Assembly (NCBI RefSeq): GCF_902497895.1
Contig: NZ_CABVHQ010000056.1
Coordinates: 1-39,391, forward strand
Direction of reading: 5' to 3'
Length of the DNA: 39,391 bases
Origin: Pseudomonas fluorescens
Lineage (GTDB): Bacteria > Pseudomonadota > Gammaproteobacteria > Pseudomonadales > Pseudomonadaceae
Shown here piece by piece: positions 23,974-33,077 of the stretch (the stretch's first letter is position 1; every line of letters starts with the position of its first letter). Made by a program: the position numbers and the translations under genes. The notes under the pieces were generated by a model. That model worked only from the letters and a program-made list of their open reading frames with translations. It was not told the origin of the DNA and ran no database searches.

Positions 23974-24900
23974 TTAGTTGAACTGATCGACGTTTTCCGG
24001 GGTGATCAAGCGGTAAGGCACCCACAGGGTCTGGTCCACCGGTTCGTTCCTGGCCATCTTCACCGCCGCGTCGATCGAACCCACGGCCTGGCCCTTGGCG
24101 TCCTGGAACACCGACACCGCCAGATCGCCTTTCTTCACGGCGCGCAAACCGTCGGGAGTACCGTCGACGCCGCCGATCAGCACACTGCCCTTGTCGACAC
24201 CGGCCTGCTTCAGGGCCATGGCCGCACCGATGGCCATCTCGTCGTTGTTGGAGACGATGGCGTCGAATTTACGGCCCTGGGTCAGCCAGTCGTTTACCAG
24301 GGTCATGCCTTTGTCCCGCAACCAGGTGCCGGTCTGCTCCTGATCGATCTTGATGTTCGGGTACTTGGCGAGTACCTCTTTGACGCCTTTGGTGCGATTG
24401 GTGGTGGAATTGTTCGCCAGGTCGCCGAGCAGAATCACGATGTCGCCCTTGCCATTGAGTTTCTCGGCCAGGTACTGCATCTGCATCGCGCCGGCTTCAA
24501 GGTCGTTGGAAGCCACGGTGATCACGCCCTTGGGCAACTTCAGGTCATCCGGACGGCGGTTGACGTAGACCAGCGGAATCCCGGCGCTGACCGCGGCTTC
24601 GGTGATCTTTCTGGTCGCGGCGGTATCCACCGGATTGACCACGATGGCATCGACCTTCTGGCTGACGAAGCTTTCCACCTGGCTCAGCTGCCTGACCACG
24701 TCGCTGCGAGCGTCCTCAAATTGCAAGGTCACGCCGTCGGGCATGGACCTGGCTTTCTGGTCCATGGATTCACGCAGGTAAGTCAGCCAGGTGTCATCGT
24801 ATTGCGACATACTCACGCCGATCTTCAGGTCAGCGAACGCCGCGCCGCTGGCGAGCATCAGCGACAAGGCAAGTGAGGCGAAACGGGTCTTGGTCTTCAT
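23974..24900 (-). CDS. Sugar (inositol-type) ABC transporter substrate-binding protein
   Basis: 308-residue periplasmic protein of the ribose-binding (Peripla_BP_4) type. Signal peptide residues 1-23 (cleavage after SGAAFA), then KIGVSMSQYDDTWLTYLRE; the hinge and ligand regions include NPVDTAATRKITEAAVSAGIPLVYVNRRP, NNDEMAIGAAMALKQAG and IGGVDGTPDGL. The start at 24900 has GGAGAC nine bases upstream. First gene of the importer operon, with a long upstream region carrying candidate IolR operators. It resembles inositol-binding proteins of the IbpA kind, and the adjacent iol cluster supports that ligand. Confidence 0.92.
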   Translation of the reverse strand: MKTKTRFASLALSLMLASGAAFADLKIGVSMSQYDDTWLTYLRESMDQKARSMPDGVTLQFEDARSDVVRQLSQVESFVSQKVDAIVVNPVDTAATRKITEAAVSAGIPLVYVNRRPDDLKLPKGVITVASNDLEAGAMQMQYLAEKLNGKGDIVILLGDLANNSTTNRTKGVKEVLAKYPNIKIDQEQTGTWLRDKGMTLVNDWLTQGRKFDAIVSNNDEMAIGAAMALKQAGVDKGSVLIGGVDGTPDGLRAVKKGDLAVSVFQDAKGQAVGSIDAAVKMARNEPVDQTLWVPYRLITPENVDQFN

Positions 24901-25277
24901 GAAAGTCTGTCTCCACATTCTTGTTGGTTTTATGGATAAGGCGTTGGACCGGATTCAGCTGGCCTGCGCTGGCAAACGAACGATGGGCGCGCCGGCAATG
25001 CAGCACACCAAGGCACTGTTGCGCTCGACGCACAGGAGTCTGGAAAGAGAAAGGAGTATGGACAGGTGCGGACCGCGCGATAGATCGCGGGGCAGGTGGA
25101 ATGCGGGACGCAAGATCCGTAGAGCAGTGCTGAAGGCTTTCATCGACGGTACCTGTTTGTTTTTGTTGGTTCGTCCGCTACTGCTTCAAGTGACTCGAGG
25201 CAGATCGGACGTTGATGTCGGCAACCTGGAAATGACTTTATTGGAAAATATTTTCTATATCAATCAATTTTAGAATT
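24901..25277 (-). promoter_or_regulatory. Control region of the inositol importer operon
   Basis: A gene-free stretch of 377 bases between iolW and the binding-protein gene. Its upstream end is very AT-rich and holds GAAAATATTTTC, a perfect palindrome at 25244-25255, inside a segment that matches the iolC/iolR site at 37087-37108 at 19 of 22 positions. A second inverted repeat, AGAAT-TTT-ATTCT, is at 25272-25284 over the iolW stop. If transcription starts near these sites, the leader is over 300 bases long, unusually long for this type of gene. A 62-codon frame (24955-25143) lies in it, but I see no support for translation. Confidence 0.55.
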
Positions 25278-26330
25278 TTATTCTGGTTTTATTCCATTAC
25301 TGGCCATGTCGCTCAGTTCGACCACCTGCTGGCGTTGCGCACTGAGTCGCGCCGCGTCCAGCACGCGGGTGGTTTCAAGTGCATCACGGGGATCGACCGG
25401 CAGTGGGCCAGCGCTCTGTAACGCGGTTTGTAGCTGTATATAGAACTGCTGCCAGCAGCCGCGCTCGGAAGGAATCCGTTCGCGCTCCTCGCCTTGTTCG
25501 AACCAGCCCCAGCGTCGATGCTCCTCAACGCCCCAGCGGTCACCCTCGGACTTGGGCGACAGACCGGCCAGCGCTGCGGCCTCCTGCCCGTCCAGCCCCT
25601 CGACGGTGTAGCAACCTGCTGTGCCATTGACCCGAAATCGGGGGGCCGGGCTGTTTTGCAAGCAGCTGCCGGACAGGTGTGAAATCACCCCATTGGCATG
25701 GGTCAGGGAAACGAAGAAGCCGTCATCGAACTCCTGTCCTTGATGGGCGTAGTGCAGCTCGGCGTAGACCCGCGCCACCGGCCCGAACAGTTGCAGGGCC
25801 TGATCCACCAGATGGCTGCCCAGATCGCGGAGGAAACCGCCGCCGTTGCCATTACCCACCGACTGCGGGGCATAGCGCTCGACCCTTGATTCGAAGCGGG
25901 TCACCTGCCCCAGGGCGCCGGCCTCGAAAAGTTTGCGCACGGTAAGGAAATCCGAATCCCAGCGGCGGTTCTGGTAGACGCTCAAGGGCACCTTTTGCCA
26001 TTCGGCAGCGGCGATCAAGGCGCCCGCCTGCTGCGCGTCGGCGGCAAAGGGTTTGTCACTGACCACCGCCACCCCGTGGCCGATGGCTTCGAGCAATAGC
26101 GCCTGGCGCCCCGGTAGAGGTGTGGAAACCACCAGCACATCGACCCCGGCTTCGACCAACCGGGCGACAGTGTCGAAGGCCGGTACACCCGGGTAGTCCT
26201 TTGCCAGGCACTGGCGCCGCTCGGCCGAACGCGTCACCACGCCGACAAAGGTCGCGGCGGGCAGACTGCTGATCAGCGGAGCATGAAAAAACCGGCCACC
26301 ATGGCCGTAACCGACAAGTCCGATACGCAT
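25278..26330 (-). CDS. iolW: Gfo/Idh/MocA oxidoreductase, IolW-like inositol dehydrogenase
   Basis: 350 residues. The nucleotide-binding motif is GLVGYGHGGRFFHAPLI at the N-terminus, the catalytic lysine is in SDKPFA (Lys93), and Asp169/His173 lie in RDLGSHLVDQ. The stretch VYQNRRWDSDFLTVRKL is characteristic of the YvaA/IolW branch, which in Bacillus includes NADP-dependent scyllo-inositol dehydrogenase. The start at 26330 follows AAGGAAA, and the longer frame upstream runs through a REP. Its place at the end of the iol operon fits a role in using scyllo-inositol. The branch assignment is by motif memory, so substrate and cofactor are inferred. Confidence 0.8.
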   Translation of the reverse strand: MRIGLVGYGHGGRFFHAPLISSLPAATFVGVVTRSAERRQCLAKDYPGVPAFDTVARLVEAGVDVLVVSTPLPGRQALLLEAIGHGVAVVSDKPFAADAQQAGALIAAAEWQKVPLSVYQNRRWDSDFLTVRKLFEAGALGQVTRFESRVERYAPQSVGNGNGGGFLRDLGSHLVDQALQLFGPVARVYAELHYAHQGQEFDDGFFVSLTHANGVISHLSGSCLQNSPAPRFRVNGTAGCYTVEGLDGQEAAALAGLSPKSEGDRWGVEEHRRWGWFEQGEERERIPSERGCWQQFYIQLQTALQSAGPLPVDPRDALETTRVLDAARLSAQRQQVVELSDMASNGIKPE

Positions 26331-26360
26331 AACGTTTTCCTTAATGTTGAAGGTGGCCCC

Positions 26361-26503
26361 GTAGCAGCTGGCGAGCTTTGCGAGCCTGCGTTCGGCTGCG
26401 CAGCGGCCGTAAAACCTGCAATCGCGGTGCATCAGGCACACCGAGTTTGATGGACTAACCGCTTCGCGCTCGAACGCAGGCTCGCGGGCTCGCCAGCTGC
26501 TAC
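26361..26503. repeat. REP pair, GTAGCAGCTGGCGANG family
   Basis: Inverted REP units fill the spacer between iolH and iolW; the outer arms begin GTAGCAGCTGGCGAGC and end with the complement. Same family as 14331-14463. Being inside an operon, the hairpin may slow ribosomes or polymerase or protect upstream mRNA. Confidence 0.83.
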
Positions 26504-26515
26504 GGGGACTCGCGC

Positions 26516-27376
26516 TTAACGGCATAACTCGCTTTTGACTCGATCCAGCATCATCCGGTTGGATTCGTCCGGCCGGTCTTCCCAGGCGAACACCGAGACC
26601 GTGGCGATGCCGTCGAACTTGAGCTCGCGCAAGGTGCTGAAAAACGCCTGCCAGTCGACTTCGCCCTGACCGATGTCCAGGTGCTGGTGCACGGTGGCGG
26701 TCACGCCCGGCGGGTTGACGATGTAGCGCAGGCCTGACGACGCCTTGTGGTTGTAGGTGTCGGCGATGATCAGGTGAGTGAGCTTGTCACCGGCATACTT
26801 GAGCATCGAGGCGATGTCGCCTTTGCCGTCGTCGTAGAAAAAGGTATGGGGCGCGGCATAGAGGTAGTTGATCCAGTCGCGATCCAGGCCGCGAATGATG
26901 TCCACCGACTCGTTGTTGCGCTCGCAGAAGTCATAGGGGTGGGCCTGGATATCCAGCTTGATGCCTTCGCGTTCGAACACCGGCATCAGCTCGTCCATGG
27001 AGCGCATGAACTGGTTCTCGCAGACCAGCGGATTATCCGACTGGCCGGTGAATTCGGTGTTGAGCAGTTCGCAGTCCATTTCCACGGCAATCTGGATCGC
27101 GCGCTTCCAGTTGCGCAAGGCGGCCTGGCGCAGGCCTTCATCGGCAGCGGCCCAGTGGTACATCGGCAGCAGCGAGGAGAGTTGCACCCCGGTGTCGCTC
27201 AGGGCTTTGCGAAACTCCTTGATCCGCGCCCGGTCGACCCGCGGCGCTTTGTAGAACGGCAGGAAATCCTCCCGCGGCGACAGTTCGATATGCTGGTAAC
27301 CGAGCTCGGCGACCTTGTCGACCATCTTGCCCAGGGACAGGTTGCGGTACATGTAGGGGTCTAGTGCGATGCGCAT
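26516..27376 (-). CDS. iolH: IolH-like sugar phosphate isomerase/epimerase-fold protein
   Basis: 286-residue TIM-barrel protein of the AP-endonuclease-2/xylose-isomerase-like family. Close in pattern to Bacillus IolH: NWKRAIQIAVEMDCELLNTEF, EREGIKLDIQAHPYDFCERNNESVDII, APHTFFYDDGKGDIASMLKYAG, HLIIADTYNH and RYIVNPPGVTATVHQH in the same order. The metal-binding histidines and acids of the fold are present. GGAGAACAATA precedes the ATG. The exact reaction of IolH in inositol breakdown is not settled. It lies between iolG and iolW. Confidence 0.85.
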   Translation of the reverse strand: MRIALDPYMYRNLSLGKMVDKVAELGYQHIELSPREDFLPFYKAPRVDRARIKEFRKALSDTGVQLSSLLPMYHWAAADEGLRQAALRNWKRAIQIAVEMDCELLNTEFTGQSDNPLVCENQFMRSMDELMPVFEREGIKLDIQAHPYDFCERNNESVDIIRGLDRDWINYLYAAPHTFFYDDGKGDIASMLKYAGDKLTHLIIADTYNHKASSGLRYIVNPPGVTATVHQHLDIGQGEVDWQAFFSTLRELKFDGIATVSVFAWEDRPDESNRMMLDRVKSELCR

Positions 27377-27412
27377 TATTGTTCTCCGTCGCCAATGACT
27401 GGCGCTGCTGTT

Positions 27413-27515
27413 GTAGGAGCTGCCGCAGGCTGCGATCTTTTGATCTTTTCGGCGAACAACGCGTTGTCTGGATGGACGCCAGAATCAAAAGATCGCAGCC
27501 TGCGGCAGCTCCTAC
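27413..27515. repeat. REP pair, GTAGGAGCTGCCGCAGGCTGCG family
   Basis: Inverted REP units between iolG and iolH, with outer arms complementary over about 29 bases starting GTAGGAGCTGCCGCAGGCTG. Same family as 21109-21217. Confidence 0.85.
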
Positions 27516-27527
27516 AGGGGGCGTGTT

Positions 27528-28553
27528 TTAGCCGTAGAAATGGGGGCGGTCAGGGAGTGCGACTTTGACGATCGCTCCGCTGTTTTGTGCCTCGATGCAC
27601 GCATCCGCCGCCACTGCCGCCGCAAACCCGTCCCAGGCCGACGGCCCGCCGACTTGCCCGGCGCGCACACCGTCGATAAAGGCCTGCAGCTCGACGTCAT
27701 AGGCAGCAATAAAACGATCCTTCCAGTCCATCAGAATCGCGTTGGAGAGTTTCGCGCCGCTGCGCAATTGCACCTGGGACGGCTCGGGCAGTTTGGCGAT
27801 GCCGGTCTCGCCGACGACTTCGCACTGGATGTCGTAGCCGTACTGGCAATTGACGAAAATCTCGACGTCGATACGGGTGCCCCTGGCGGTTTCCAGCAGG
27901 ACGATCTGCGGGTCTTTCAAGTGGGCGTGGGCCTTGCTGGTCTTGCGCGGGAACACCACCTGCACCGACACATAGTCATCGGCCAGCAGCCAGCGCAATA
28001 CATCCAGTTCATGGATCAGCGTGTCGGTGATGGCCATGTCGGTCTGGTAGTTCTCGCCCACGGTCGGGTTGCGGTGAGCGCAATGCAGCATCAACGGCTC
28101 GCCGATCTGGCCACTGTCGATCACCGCCTTGAGTGCCTGGTAACCCTGATCGTAGGGGCGCATGAACCCGACCTGCACCAGCCGCTTGCCATGGGCTACT
28201 TCAGCCTCGACTATCTTGCGGCAGCCTTCGGCGGTCACCGCCAGTGGCTTCTCGCAGAACACCGGTTTGCCGGCAGCAATCGCGGCGAGCACGAACTCTT
28301 CGTGGCTCGGGCCCCAGGACGTCACCAATATCGCCTCGACCTCTGGTGCGTTGATCAGCGCATGGCCATCGGGATAGACCTCGGCGGTCAGTTTCAAGTC
28401 GGCGACAACCTTGGCCGCCTGCTCGAGATTGATGTCGGTAACGGCCACCACCCGGCTGTTGAGCAGGGTCTGGCTGCAACGCCGGATATGGTCCTGACCG
28501 ATGGCACCGGTGCCGATGACGCCGACCCGCAACGAATTAAAAAGCAACGACAT
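27528..28553 (-). CDS. iolG: myo-Inositol 2-dehydrogenase
   Basis: 341 residues of the Gfo/Idh/MocA family. NAD-binding motif GVIGTGAIGQDHIRR, catalytic Lys102 in CEKPLA, and the Asp177/His181 pair in AITDTLIHELDVLRW, which match the Lys-Asp-His triad known for Bacillus IolG. It oxidises myo-inositol to scyllo-inosose, the first step of the pathway. GGGAGAATAGAG precedes the ATG. Only 38 bases separate it from iolD upstream, so the two are clearly one transcript. Confidence 0.94.
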   Translation of the reverse strand: MSLLFNSLRVGVIGTGAIGQDHIRRCSQTLLNSRVVAVTDINLEQAAKVVADLKLTAEVYPDGHALINAPEVEAILVTSWGPSHEEFVLAAIAAGKPVFCEKPLAVTAEGCRKIVEAEVAHGKRLVQVGFMRPYDQGYQALKAVIDSGQIGEPLMLHCAHRNPTVGENYQTDMAITDTLIHELDVLRWLLADDYVSVQVVFPRKTSKAHAHLKDPQIVLLETARGTRIDVEIFVNCQYGYDIQCEVVGETGIAKLPEPSQVQLRSGAKLSNAILMDWKDRFIAAYDVELQAFIDGVRAGQVGGPSAWDGFAAAVAADACIEAQNSGAIVKVALPDRPHFYG

Positions 28554-28591
28554 CTCTATTCTCCCGTTGGAAAGTTTTGTGTGCAGGGCAA

Positions 28592-30529
28592 TCAGTACTG
28601 ACGGGCCTTGGCCAGTCGTTCATTCAGGGTTTTCGCCACCGCATCGGTGCGCGCGCTGGTGGAGACTTGCGCCACGCCGACGCGCCACCAGGACAGGTAT
28701 TTGTGGATCATGGTCTTGGGCAGAACCTTGATATCGATCAACGTCGACACGCTCTGCAATCGGGCATCGGCCAGCGCTGCCTGCAGCTCCTCGACCGTAT
28801 TCACCTTGTAGGTCTTGCAGCCATAGGCCGCCGCGCTCATGGCGAAGTCCACCGGCACAAACCCGCCATCGAGCTTGCCGGTTTGCGGGTTGCGGAAGCG
28901 GAACTCGGTGCCGAAGCTGTCCATGCCGTGTTCCATCTGCAGGTTGTTGATGCAGCCGAAGGTCATGTTGTCGAGCAGGATCACGTTGATCTTGCGTCGC
29001 TCCTGAATCGAGGTCACCAGCTCCGAGTGCAGCATCAGGTAGGAGCCATCGCCGACCAGCGCATAGACCTCGCGCTCAGGCTCGGCGAGCTTCACCCCCA
29101 GCGCGGCATTGACCTCGTAGCCCATGCAGGAATAGCCGTACTCGACGTGGTAGCTGTTCACCCCCTTGCTGCGCCAGCTGCGTTGCAGATCACCGGGCAG
29201 GCTGCCGGCAGCGGCAACGATCACCGCGTCACTCGGCAAGCGTTCGTTGAGCACGCCGAGCACCCGGCTTTGGGTCAGGCAGGAACCGGTCAGCTCGATG
29301 AATTCGCGCAGCACCGCCGGGTCCATGTGGTCGTGGATTTCCGGGACGAAGTTGTCGCTCTGGTACTCGACCTGATAAACCCGGTCGACCTCGGCATCCA
29401 GTTGCGCCTTAGCCTCCCTCGGTTGATCGCCCCAGGCGGAGCGATAACCGGTGCGCGCCAAGGCATCGGACAAGGCTTGCAGCCCGGACCTGGCGTCAGC
29501 CAGCAGTTGCACGCCATCGAGTTTCAGTGCATCGCAGGGGCTGATGTTGAGGTTGAGAAATTCCACCTCGGGATGCTGGAACAGCGATTTCGACGAGGTG
29601 GTGAAGTCGGTGTAGCGGGTGCCGATACCGATGATCAGGTCCGCTTGCGGGGCCAGCAGATTCGCCGCCAGGCAACCGGTTTCGCCAATGCCGCCGAGGT
29701 TCAGCGGGTGAGCGGAAACCACCGCGCTTTTGCCGGCCTGGGTTTCCGCGAAGGGGATATCGAAACGCTCGGCAAACGCCTGCAAGGCTGCGTTGGCCCC
29801 GGAGTATTTGACCCCGCCACCGCAGATGATCAAGGGTTTGCGCTTGCCTTCGAGCAAGGCCAGGGCATCGCCGAGCATCGCTTCGGTGGCCGGGCGGCGG
29901 TCGATGCGGTGTACGCGCTTTTGCAGGAAGTAGTCGGGATAGTCATAGGCTTCGCCTTGCACGTCCTGGGGCAAGGCCAGGGTCACCGCGCCGGTTTCCG
30001 CCGGGTCGGTGAGCACGCGCATGGCGTGGATCGCCGCACTCATCAGTTGCTCGGGGCGGTTGATCCGGTCCCAGTACTTGCTCACGGCCTTGAAGGCATC
30101 GTTGGTGCTGATGCTCAGGTCATGGAACTGCTCGATCTGTTGCAGCACCGGGTCCGGTTGGCGGCTGGCGTAGACATCGCCGGGCAACAGCAGCAATGGA
30201 ATCCGGTTGGCGGTGGCGGTGGCTGCGGCGGTCAGCATGTTCGCCGCGCCGGGTCCGACCGAAGAAGTGCAGGCGTAGATCTTGCGCCGCAGATGCTGCT
30301 TGGCAAAACCGATGGCCGCATGGGCCATGCCCTGCTCGTTGCGGCCCTGATGCACCACCAGATCGCCGCTGTCCTGCTCCAGGGCCTGGCCGAGGCCCAG
30401 GACGTTGCCGTGACCGAAAATGGTAAAGATCCCGGCAACGAATTTGCTTTGTACCCCATCCACCTCGACGTACTGGTTATCGAGGAATTTCACCAGGGCC
30501 TGGGCCATGGTCAGTCGTGTAGTAGTCAT
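28592..30529 (-). CDS. iolD: 3D-(3,5/4)-trihydroxycyclohexane-1,2-dione hydrolase
   Basis: 645-residue thiamine-diphosphate enzyme. The catalytic glutamate is Glu65 in HQGRNEQGMAHAA, and the diphosphate-binding motif runs from GDGS (493-496) to CINN (526-529). It opens the ring of the diketone made by IolE, giving 5-deoxy-glucuronic acid. The start at 30529 has AAGGATCGGAC upstream, while the longer frame runs into a REP. Length fits the family. Confidence 0.95.
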   Translation of the reverse strand: MTTTRLTMAQALVKFLDNQYVEVDGVQSKFVAGIFTIFGHGNVLGLGQALEQDSGDLVVHQGRNEQGMAHAAIGFAKQHLRRKIYACTSSVGPGAANMLTAAATATANRIPLLLLPGDVYASRQPDPVLQQIEQFHDLSISTNDAFKAVSKYWDRINRPEQLMSAAIHAMRVLTDPAETGAVTLALPQDVQGEAYDYPDYFLQKRVHRIDRRPATEAMLGDALALLEGKRKPLIICGGGVKYSGANAALQAFAERFDIPFAETQAGKSAVVSAHPLNLGGIGETGCLAANLLAPQADLIIGIGTRYTDFTTSSKSLFQHPEVEFLNLNISPCDALKLDGVQLLADARSGLQALSDALARTGYRSAWGDQPREAKAQLDAEVDRVYQVEYQSDNFVPEIHDHMDPAVLREFIELTGSCLTQSRVLGVLNERLPSDAVIVAAAGSLPGDLQRSWRSKGVNSYHVEYGYSCMGYEVNAALGVKLAEPEREVYALVGDGSYLMLHSELVTSIQERRKINVILLDNMTFGCINNLQMEHGMDSFGTEFRFRNPQTGKLDGGFVPVDFAMSAAAYGCKTYKVNTVEELQAALADARLQSVSTLIDIKVLPKTMIHKYLSWWRVGVAQVSTSARTDAVAKTLNERLAKARQY

Positions 30530-30562
30530 GTCCGATCCTTTCAAATGCACCTCAGATCCCCT

Positions 30563-30671
30563 GTAGGAGCTGCCGAAGGCTGCGATCTTTTGATCCTGAC
30601 AATCTTGCATCCGACTGAGATGTTTCCCGGAACAACAAGATCAAAAGATCGCAGCCTTCGGCAGCTCCTAC
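30563..30671. repeat. REP pair, GTAGGAGCTGCCGNAGGCTGCG family
   Basis: Inverted REP units fill the spacer between iolI and iolD. The variant GCCGAAGGC replaces GCCGCAGGC in both arms, so pairing is kept (a compensated change). Confidence 0.85.
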
Positions 30672-30683
30672 GCGGTGGACGGT

Positions 30684-31505
30684 TTATGCCAGGGAGTGTT
30701 TCAAATGCTCCATGCTCGCCCCTATCGCCTGCTCGATATCCACCAGGCCATGCACGCTTTCGGCAAACGGCTCGAACGACAGGTAGCCCGTGTAGCCGGA
30801 GCTGAGCAAGGTATCGATCTGCGCGGCATTACCGAGGATGTCCGCCTCCCCCACCAACACCCGATGCCCATCACGAATACTCGCCAGCGGCGCCTGTGCA
30901 TCCTCGACGCCGGAGATGTGCACCAGCCCGGTCAGCTCGGGGAAGAACTCGTGTTCGCCGGCCAGGTGATGGTGGAAGGTGTCATGCACCAGGCGGAACA
31001 CATCCAGCCCGCCAATCGCCTTGATCGCGTCCACCGCCGTGCGTTTGCGCCGCAGGGAACACTCTTCGAAGCCCAGCGGTTCGATAAACCCGAGAATCCC
31101 GTGCTGGCGCAGGATCGGCGCCAGTTCGCTGAGCGCCGTGCGTAATGCGGTGTTGCGCTGGACCTTGGTGCGCGGGTCGGCGCGATCATTCAGCGGACAC
31201 ATCACCAGCCCCTGCGCACCGCAATCGCGGGCATAGGCGGCCAGCTTGCGGGCTTGCTCCCGACGTTCGTCGTTCCATACATCGAACGGATACAGCGCGT
31301 TGATCGACAACACCTTGATCCCTTTGGCCGCGCACAACTCGCGGACCCGCGCTGGCGGCGTACCGTCTTCGATCTCGACGCCCTTGAGGTCGTTGCGGAT
31401 CTCGATGGCATCGGCTTTCAAGGTCACCGCCAGCTCAATGAAATCCGGCAGTGACAATCCTGGGGCGACCATACGGTTCAGGGCGAAACGCAGGGGCTGG
31501 CTCAT
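30684..31505 (-). CDS. iolI: IolI-like inosose isomerase (TIM barrel)
   Basis: 273 residues of the xylose-isomerase-like fold. Glu142, Asp175, His196 and Glu245 fall at nearly the same positions as the metal ligands of Bacillus IolI (Glu142, Asp174, His200, Glu246). KVLSINALYPF also matches the family. It would interconvert inososes so that other inositol isomers enter the pathway. GGAGAACAAGAATA precedes the ATG, a leader shared with iolH and iolA. It lies between iolA and iolD. Confidence 0.82.
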   Translation of the reverse strand: MSQPLRFALNRMVAPGLSLPDFIELAVTLKADAIEIRNDLKGVEIEDGTPPARVRELCAAKGIKVLSINALYPFDVWNDERREQARKLAAYARDCGAQGLVMCPLNDRADPRTKVQRNTALRTALSELAPILRQHGILGFIEPLGFEECSLRRKRTAVDAIKAIGGLDVFRLVHDTFHHHLAGEHEFFPELTGLVHISGVEDAQAPLASIRDGHRVLVGEADILGNAAQIDTLLSSGYTGYLSFEPFAESVHGLVDIEQAIGASMEHLKHSLA

Positions 31506-31542
31506 TATTCTTGTTCTCCGCTCTCAAGGTGGATCGATAGGT

Positions 31543-33045
31543 TTATTTAGCGGTCGGCATGCCGAACTCAGGGCCTTTGGCGATGCTGTCCGGCCAGCGC
31601 TGCATCACGCTTTTGTAACGGCTGTAGAAGCGAATGCCTTCTTCGCCGTAGGCGTGGTGATCGCCAAACAGCGAACGCTTCCAGCCACCGAAGGAATGCC
31701 AGGCCATTGGCACCGGGATCGGCACGTTGATGCCGACCATACCGACCTTGATGGTCCGTGCGAACGCCCGGGCGATGCCGCCGTCGCTGGTGAAACAGGA
31801 CACGCCGTTACCGAACTCGTGGGCGTTGATCAAGGCCACCGCGCTGGCGAAATCGGCGACCCGGACAATGCCCAGCACCGGACCGAAGATTTCCTGCTGG
31901 TAGATGCTCATTTCGGTCGTCACGTTGTCGAACAGCGTCGCGCCGACAAAGAAGCCATTCTCTGCACCCGGGACCTTGAAGTGGCGGCCGTCGACAATCA
32001 GCTGCGCACCCTGGGCCACGCCTTCATCGATAAACCCTTCAACCTTGGCCTTGTGCTCGGCGGTGACCAGCGGCCCCATGTCGCTGTCGGCCTGCATGCC
32101 GTTGCCGACCTTCAACTGGTCGATGCGCGGCAGCAGTCTGGCGATCAGCTGGTCCGCGACATCGCCCACCGCCACGGCAATCGAAATCGCCATGCAGCGT
32201 TCGCCGGCCGAGCCGTAAGCGGCGCCGATCAAGGCGTCGGCGGCCTGGTCCAGATCGGCGTCGGGCATGACGATCATGTGATTCTTCGCCCCACCCAGCG
32301 CTTGCACGCGTTTGCCGCGGGCAGTGGCTTGCTGGTGGATGTACTCGGCGATCGGCGTCGAACCGACAAAGGAAATCGCTTCGATGTCCGGGTGTTGCAG
32401 CAATGCATCGACCGCAATCTTGTCGCCCTGCACCACATTGAACACACCGTCTGGCAGACCGGCTTCGGTGAGCAGGCGGGCCATCAACAAACTGGCCGAG
32501 GGGTCGCGCTCGGAGGGTTTGAGGATGAAGCAGTTACCGGTGACCAGCGCGATCGGGATCATCCACAACGGCACCATTACCGGGAAGTTGAACGGGGTCA
32601 CGCCGGCGCAGACGCCCAGGGGCTGGCGCAGGTTCCAGTTATCGATGCCGCCGCCGATGTTGTCGCTGAACTCGGTCTTGAGCAGGTTCGGCGCGCCGCA
32701 GGCGTACTCGACGATCTCGATGCCGCGGGTCACTTCGCCCTTGGCGTCGGAAAAGACTTTGCCGTGTTCGCGACTGATGATTTCTGCCAGCTCATCATGG
32801 TGTTTATCCAGCAATTCCTTGAACTTGAACATCACTCGCGAGCGACGCAGGGACGACTGCCCGGACCAGGCCGGGAAGGCCTTCAAGGCCGAGGCGACGG
32901 CTTCATCGACGGTCTTCTGGCTGGCCAGCCCGACCCGCGCCTGGACGCTGCCGGTGGCCGGATTGAAAACGTTGCTGAAGCGTTCGCTGCCACTGTCCTG
33001 CACTTGGCCGTTGATGTAATGGCCTAAAACCTGGGCGTCACTCAT
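31543..33045 (-). CDS. iolA: (Methyl)malonate-semialdehyde dehydrogenase, CoA-acylating
   Basis: 500-residue aldehyde dehydrogenase. PFNFP at 151-155 binds the cofactor, catalytic Cys284 is in GERCMAIS, and the MMSDH-specific stretches HSFGGWKRSLFGD and GVCAGVTPFNFPVMVPLWM are present. It turns malonate semialdehyde, the end product of the inositol route, into acetyl-CoA and CO2. GGAGAACGACAACA precedes the ATG. The same enzyme type serves valine breakdown (MmsA), but the position between iolB and iolI points to inositol. Confidence 0.94.
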   Translation of the reverse strand: MSDAQVLGHYINGQVQDSGSERFSNVFNPATGSVQARVGLASQKTVDEAVASALKAFPAWSGQSSLRRSRVMFKFKELLDKHHDELAEIISREHGKVFSDAKGEVTRGIEIVEYACGAPNLLKTEFSDNIGGGIDNWNLRQPLGVCAGVTPFNFPVMVPLWMIPIALVTGNCFILKPSERDPSASLLMARLLTEAGLPDGVFNVVQGDKIAVDALLQHPDIEAISFVGSTPIAEYIHQQATARGKRVQALGGAKNHMIVMPDADLDQAADALIGAAYGSAGERCMAISIAVAVGDVADQLIARLLPRIDQLKVGNGMQADSDMGPLVTAEHKAKVEGFIDEGVAQGAQLIVDGRHFKVPGAENGFFVGATLFDNVTTEMSIYQQEIFGPVLGIVRVADFASAVALINAHEFGNGVSCFTSDGGIARAFARTIKVGMVGINVPIPVPMAWHSFGGWKRSLFGDHHAYGEEGIRFYSRYKSVMQRWPDSIAKGPEFGMPTAK

Positions 33046-33077
33046 TGTTGTCGTTCTCCAATCTGAAAGATAGAAAC

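Noticed and set aside
24955..25143. 62-codon frame upstream of the importer binding-protein gene as a leader peptide
   Set aside because: No convincing ribosome binding site, no protein-like pattern and no overlap with the next gene.
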